Shown: positions 19,900 to 22,903 of the stretch, piece by piece | How positions within the stretch are numbered: the stretch's first letter is position 1 | Layout: every line of letters starts with the position of its first letter | IMG/VR virus record: IMGVR_UViG_3300044619_001435 | Coordinates: 1-22,903 of that record | From: a virus | Length of the DNA: 22,903 nt | Reading direction: 5' to 3' (one strand) | Made by a program: the position numbers and the translations under genes | Notes under the pieces: generated by a model | Databases searched by the model: none | What the model saw: the letters and a program-made list of their open reading frames with translations, nothing else | What the model was told of the DNA's origin: nothing

Positions 19900-20721
19900 A
19901 TGAAAAAAGTCGTTTCAACAGAACAAGTATGCCACCTATTCGCTAATCAATTACAGCTTGAGGCGTACAATCCAACCAGAAGTGTTTATTTCTACAAAGA
20001 TAGAATTTACAGCTATGGCAGTCATTTTTGTATGGCAAAATTTGTAGGCGTTGGCACAATCCTATTTACTACACGGGGTTACAGCAACACCACTGCAAAA
20101 CACCTTTCTATTTTATCAAATGCAACAAGCCACCTAAATAAAATTTATTGTGCTTATCCAACGGGCACACACGAGGAAAATTTTAACTATTGGCTACGGG
20201 ATGCAGAAAGCATCGCAAAGGGATTAATAAACGCCCGTAAACCCGAAAAGTATTTAAACGAATTAGCATCGGTTAAATTAAGGGCTGAAAAATACGCTAC
20301 CTATTTTGGTATTTCATTACCTGAAAATCTTAATGCCCTATTAAGTATTGGGGACAAAGCAGAATTTTTGGCTTATCAGGAAAGCAAAACACGTTTATTA
20401 GAAGCTGAAAACAAACGCAAGCAAGCCGAAAAAATGAAAGCTTTGCGCAAAGAGTTAAAAGATTGGCGGGCGTTTCAAAAACGCACCCTATACAATCGCG
20501 TGGATTTTGATTACTTGCGCAAAGATGCCGAAAACTTTGAAACGTCACAGGGCGTTAAAATACCTATCAATGTAGGCTTAAGACTTTACAACAATATCCG
20601 AAATTTAAAAGTAGGGGACAAGTTTTTGGACTACATTGTAGGGGATGTTACAAAAGATTTTATCCAAATTGGATGCCATAAACTTAAATTTTCTGAAATA
20701 GACGCAATCGCAAAAGCTTAA
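19900..20721 (+). CDS. Phage protein of a widespread family of unknown function
   Basis: 273 aa. Phrases typical of a broad phage and plasmid family are visible: RSVYFYKDRIYSYGSHFCMA (residues 28-47), then GYSNTTAKHLSIL and a later LRKELKDWRAFQK. The middle (about 150-200) is a Lys/Glu-rich helix (LEAENKRKQAEKMKALRKEL), probably coiled coil. The C-terminus (about 225-273) looks like a small beta domain (DKFLDYIVGDVTKDFIQIGC). No catalytic motif I can name. It is the largest gene of the right arm and lies between two spacer hairpins. From memory the IYSYGxHFxxA pattern is common, but its function has not been established. Confidence 0.65.
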   Translation: MKKVVSTEQVCHLFANQLQLEAYNPTRSVYFYKDRIYSYGSHFCMAKFVGVGTILFTTRGYSNTTAKHLSILSNATSHLNKIYCAYPTGTHEENFNYWLRDAESIAKGLINARKPEKYLNELASVKLRAEKYATYFGISLPENLNALLSIGDKAEFLAYQESKTRLLEAENKRKQAEKMKALRKELKDWRAFQKRTLYNRVDFDYLRKDAENFETSQGVKIPINVGLRLYNNIRNLKVGDKFLDYIVGDVTKDFIQIGCHKLKFSEIDAIAKA

Positions 20722-20740
20722 CAATTAACCTTAAAAACCT

Positions 20741-20762
20741 TTCGGCGTATAGGCTAACCGAA
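20741..20762 (+). promoter_or_regulatory. Intercistronic hairpin 3
   Basis: TTCGG (20741-20745) pairs with CCGAA (20758-20762) across a 12-base loop, followed by TTTT, just before the ATG at 20773. Weaker than hairpins 1 and 2 but in the same place relative to its gene. Confidence 0.45.
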
Positions 20763-20772
20763 TTTTACAGCT

Positions 20773-21081
20773 ATGGAAACTAAATTAACAGAATTAGAAT
20801 CCCGAATAGTTAGGGAATTAGAAAATTTAGTCGGTCAGCGTTTTACTCTTTACACTTTGACTCAAAAGATATGCGAAATTTTCCACGAAAATATAGTCCT
20901 TATTGAAACGAATTACGAGGACGATGACTTTACAGATTGGTGTTATCTCTTTGAAAGTATTAAAGAGGAAACCTACGGATTCTTTGAAGTATATTTTTTA
21001 AAGATGCGGACAAAGGGATTTGACGGGTCGGACATTTACATTGCTGAAATTAACTGCGATTTTGAATCACAATCATTTTAA
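20773..21081 (+). CDS. Small acidic protein, unknown function
   Basis: 102 aa: METKLTELESRIVRELENLV, then TLYTLTQKICEIFHENIVLI and acidic segments (ETNYEDDDFTDWCYLFESIK). Mixed alpha/beta, with the beta part ending in FDGSDIYIAEINCDFESQ. Start context ACAGCTATGG. The spacing to the next gene is 13 bases. The family is not recognised. Confidence 0.55.
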   Translation: METKLTELESRIVRELENLVGQRFTLYTLTQKICEIFHENIVLIETNYEDDDFTDWCYLFESIKEETYGFFEVYFLKMRTKGFDGSDIYIAEINCDFESQSF

Positions 21082-21094
21082 AACCTTAAATAAT

Positions 21095-21316
21095 ATGAAC
21101 GCTGAATATAAAAAGCTTTTAAAAGCAATAGAACGAGAAAAGAAAACCCTAATTGAACGGGCAAATAAAAACGGGCTATGGGAAAACTTTGGGCAAAAGG
21201 AATTGCATAAATTGGATGACAAATTTAATTACCCGAAGTATTACATACATACCGAAAGGGATATGGCTATTGCCTTAATGAATTTTGAACAATGGGCAAT
21301 TAATTACACACTTTAA
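21095..21316 (+). CDS. Small helical protein, unknown function
   Basis: 73 aa from the ATG at 21095; a longer in-frame reading would overlap the previous gene. MNAEYKKLLKAIEREKKTLI is a strongly helical, charged N-terminus, followed by FGQKELHKLDDKFNYPKYYI and a helical end (DMAIALMNFEQWAINY). Preceded by an A-rich AACCTTAAATAATATG context. No motif recognised. Confidence 0.5.
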   Translation: MNAEYKKLLKAIEREKKTLIERANKNGLWENFGQKELHKLDDKFNYPKYYIHTERDMAIALMNFEQWAINYTL

Positions 21317-21329
21317 AACCACAAACGCT

Positions 21330-21464
21330 ATGACACTAACGGAAGTAATTATCGAAATCATATATACTACTGCCAATGTTTTATTTCCCTTTGCAATACT
21401 ATTCTTTGTAGGTGGGTTTATATACGACCTATGCGAAAGGAATAAGAATAAGGAGAGCAGATGA
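21330..21464 (+). CDS. Small single-span membrane protein (44 aa)
   Basis: 44 aa: MTLTEVIIEIIYTTANVLFP, FAILFFVGGFIYDLCERN and KNKESR. A hydrophobic stretch of about 22 residues (residues 8-31) should cross the membrane, with a basic tail. Start context AACGCTATG. It could insert in the host inner membrane early in infection; no family recognised. Confidence 0.5.
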   Translation: MTLTEVIIEIIYTTANVLFPFAILFFVGGFIYDLCERNKNKESR

Positions 21465-21468
21465 CCTT

Positions 21469-21487
21469 ATTTAGACCGATTATAAAT
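21469..21487. repeat. Palindromic motif, copy 3
   Basis: ATTTAGACCGATTATAAAT: right arm identical to copies 1 and 2, left arm weaker (6 of 9). It lies 67 bases before the ATG at 21554, in a spacer with an additional pairing CCGAT/ATCGG (21476-21480 with 21506-21510). The shared 25-base motif runs 21467-21491. Confidence 0.5.
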
Positions 21488-21553
21488 TGCAAATAAATTT
21501 TATTTATCGGAATGTTAGCTTTAATATTACATTAACTTTAAAAACTTAATCAA

Positions 21554-22078
21554 ATGAAAACTATTGAAATTAACCTTTATTCATTTAACGAATTATCAGA
21601 CACGGCAAAAGCAAAAGCCCTCGAAAAATATCGGTATAAATTTGCCGATGGTATGTGGTGGGATTTAGTTTATTACGATGCTAAATTGGTAGGCATACAA
21701 ATAGAAAGCTTTGATATTTACCCGAATAGCATTGAAATTAATTTGTTGTATGCGGGCGATGACGTGGCAAATAAAATAATGACCGACCACCCTAAAGGGT
21801 CGGATACATACAATTTAGCGGAAGAATTTTTAAAAGAAAGGGACTACCTTGTAAGAAAGCATTCAGACGGGGTAAATAAAAACGTGGTGGCGGAAGAAAA
21901 CGAATACGAATTTGATAATGAATTGGATGACTTGGAATACGAATTTAAAAAGCAATTAGCAGAAGAATACCTTTCATTGCTTAAACAAGAATACGAATAC
22001 ATCCAATCTGATGAGTATTTAACTGAAATGTTTGAAGTAAACGAATACGAATTTACCGAAGACGGAACAATTTACTAA
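21554..22078 (+). CDS. Acidic phage protein, ELSDxAKxKA family of unknown function
   Basis: 174 aa. The N-terminus IEINLYSFNELSDTAKAKAL, then MWWDLVYYDAKLVGIQIESF, is the mark of a family common in phages of many hosts, with unknown function. A strongly acidic, helical C-terminal half (about residues 90-174, with NELDDLEYEFKKQLAEEYLS) follows. Overall charge is negative. No catalytic residue pair is evident. The spacer before it carries the third copy of the palindromic motif, so it may have its own promoter. The acidic nature would fit DNA mimicry, but that is only a guess. Confidence 0.65.
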   Translation: MKTIEINLYSFNELSDTAKAKALEKYRYKFADGMWWDLVYYDAKLVGIQIESFDIYPNSIEINLLYAGDDVANKIMTDHPKGSDTYNLAEEFLKERDYLVRKHSDGVNKNVVAEENEYEFDNELDDLEYEFKKQLAEEYLSLLKQEYEYIQSDEYLTEMFEVNEYEFTEDGTIY

Positions 22079-22110
22079 CTTTAAATAACCTTAACTTAAA
22101 CTTAAAACAA

Positions 22111-22272
22111 ATGAAAGCTATTATCTTAAACTTTGAAACATCGGAAGTATTAATTGCAGACATCCCTAAAAATGTTGAGGATGCGGAACAATACTTGACA
22201 GATGACTTAGACCTTAACTTAACTAACTGCGAATGGATGTTCGTGGATGAATTAAGAATCGTAAACCTTTAA
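22111..22272 (+). CDS. Small acidic protein, unknown function
   Basis: 53 aa: MKAIILNFETSEVLIADIPK, then DAEQYLTDDLDLNLTNCEWM and FVDELRIVNL. A beta-alpha-beta arrangement is likely. Preceded by AAACTTAAAACAAATG, a start context repeated at 22693. No family recognised. Confidence 0.5.
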   Translation: MKAIILNFETSEVLIADIPKNVEDAEQYLTDDLDLNLTNCEWMFVDELRIVNL

Positions 22273-22283
22273 ACCTATTAGCT

Positions 22284-22526
22284 ATGGAACGGATATTATA
22301 TCACGCTAAATGCGATGAATGCGGAAGCGGTATGAACGAGGGGTATTGTATCAATGGCGGAGAGCAGTACTATTGTTCAGATGAATGCCTACACGAGCAT
22401 ATCAGCCCCGAAGAATGGGAGGAATTATACGAGGATGGTGGAGATAGCTATTACACGGAGTGGGATGCCGAATGGGATGCCAATTATCAAGAAATTAACG
22501 GAGTATTAACTGAAATAGAGGAATGA
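22284..22526 (+). CDS. Small zinc-binding-like protein
   Basis: 80 aa. Cys residues at 10, 13, 22, 31 and 35 (KCDECGSGM, GYCINGG, YYCSDECLHEH) can bind zinc in a CxxC...CxxxC plan, with extra His at 37 and 39. The C-terminal half is acidic (EEWEELYEDGGDSYYTEWDA). Start context TTAGCTATGG. The gene is followed by an ATGA overlap with the next. Function unknown; a nucleic-acid or protein-binding zinc ribbon is plausible. Confidence 0.6.
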   Translation: MERILYHAKCDECGSGMNEGYCINGGEQYYCSDECLHEHISPEEWEELYEDGGDSYYTEWDAEWDANYQEINGVLTEIEE

Positions 22527-22672
22527 AAATTTACAGAATCTATAACCCCGATAACATTGCAGACAAATACGATATTTGTTTGGAGAATGAGCATACATTG
22601 CGTCATTGGATTATCAATCACTTAGACCTATCAATTAATTGGAGAGCAGTCGAACTACTTTCCTATACTTAA
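22523..22672 (+). CDS. Small protein, unknown function (49 aa)
   Basis: 49 aa: MKIYRIYNPDNIADKYDICL, ENEHTLRHWIINHLDLSI and NWRAVELLSYT. Mixed, with one Cys and three His. It is coupled to the zinc-binding-like gene by ATGA and probably translated with it. No family recognised. Confidence 0.5.
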   Translation: MKIYRIYNPDNIADKYDICLENEHTLRHWIINHLDLSINWRAVELLSYT

Positions 22673-22692
22673 ACCTTTAAAACTTAAAACAA

Positions 22693-22903
22693 ATGGAAGC
22701 AAGACAAAACCCCTTAGCAGTATGGACTAAGAAAGCAAGAGAAGTATTAATGAATCGTACAATCATTGGTGTACGCTACTTAACTGATTTAGAGATGGAG
22801 GATATGGGATGGTATAGTAGACCTTTGGCAATCTTTTTAGATAACGGAGAGCATTTAATCATTTCAGCAGATGACGAAGGCAATGATGGTGGTGCAATCT
22901 TTT
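22693..22903 (+). CDS. Conserved small phage protein, N-terminal 70 codons (runs off the right edge)
   Basis: MEARQNPLAVWTKKAREVLM, then IIGVRYLTDLEMEDMGWYSR and PLAIFLDNGEHLIISADDEG, ending at the window edge with NDGGAIF. The RYLTxxEMExxGWYSRPL...DDEGNxGGAxF pattern is one I know from many phages as a small protein of unknown function. The family is often about this length, so little should be missing. Same start context (AAACTTAAAACAAATG) as the gene at 22111. Confidence 0.65.
   Translation, partial: MEARQNPLAVWTKKAREVLMNRTIIGVRYLTDLEMEDMGWYSRPLAIFLDNGEHLIISADDEGNDGGAIF

Noticed and set aside
1-22903. tRNA genes, CRISPR arrays, integrase, transposase, reverse transcriptase or diversity-generating repeats
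   Set aside because: No T-loop or acceptor pattern, no regular spaced repeats, and no protein with the corresponding motifs was found.

Overview
The window is part of the genome of a tailed double-stranded DNA phage that infects a member of the Bacteroidota. The phage call rests on a contiguous morphogenesis block (a large terminase with ATPase and nuclease motifs, a large portal, an acidic scaffold-like protein, a major capsid protein and connector-type proteins) and a GH24 lysozyme. The host call rests on promoters of the Bacteroidota type (TTG or TTTG, about 19-20 bases, then TAnnTTTG) and on A/T-rich start sites without Shine-Dalgarno sequences. The sizes and order TerL (669 aa), portal (822 aa), scaffold (370 aa), capsid (445 aa) resemble podovirus-like phages of this phylum, possibly crAss-like, but no polymerase or tail gene is present to settle that. 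I saw no tRNA, rRNA, CRISPR array, insertion sequence or integrase.

Layout. 1-12.5 kb is mostly minus strand. It runs from a promoter near 12.57 kb through an SSB-tail protein, a glycosyltransferase, a ribbon-helix-helix-like protein, a tandem GroES-like co-chaperonin, two packaging-related proteins, TerL, portal, scaffold, capsid and connectors. Internal terminators and restart promoters lie after the capsid gene and before the connector genes. One small, Ala-rich plus-strand gene at 11.7-12.0 kb is inserted between minus-strand genes and ends in a bidirectional terminator. 12.6-13.0 kb holds no convincing gene, but it has a plus-strand promoter followed at once by two long interleaved stems (a predicted pseudoknot) ending in a U-tract. 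This is the best candidate for an undescribed RNA. A PD-(D/E)XK-like nuclease gene follows.

13.4-15.7 kb (minus) carries a run of very small, lysine-rich proteins, a small heat-shock protein and two unknown genes. 15.8-18.3 kb (plus) carries small genes, a lysis cassette (membrane protein then lysozyme), and several small genes including a CCxCxC protein. It closes with a promoter-hairpin leader and a second possible small RNA. 18.36-19.30 kb is about 940 bases without a credible gene; it holds a tract of six C-runs, direct and inverted repeats, a palindromic motif and a promoter bracketed by an inverted repeat. 19.3-22.9 kb (plus) is a train of small genes of the kind seen in phage early regions, with compact hairpins between several of them.

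Working together: the left block packages DNA and builds heads. Chaperone-type proteins (GroES-like and Hsp20-like) probably help fold virion proteins. The middle block supplies basic accessory proteins and lysis. The right block probably acts early or on the host. A 25-base motif present three times (15.71, 19.12 and 21.47 kb), always upstream of a plus-strand gene, may coordinate the right-hand transcription units.
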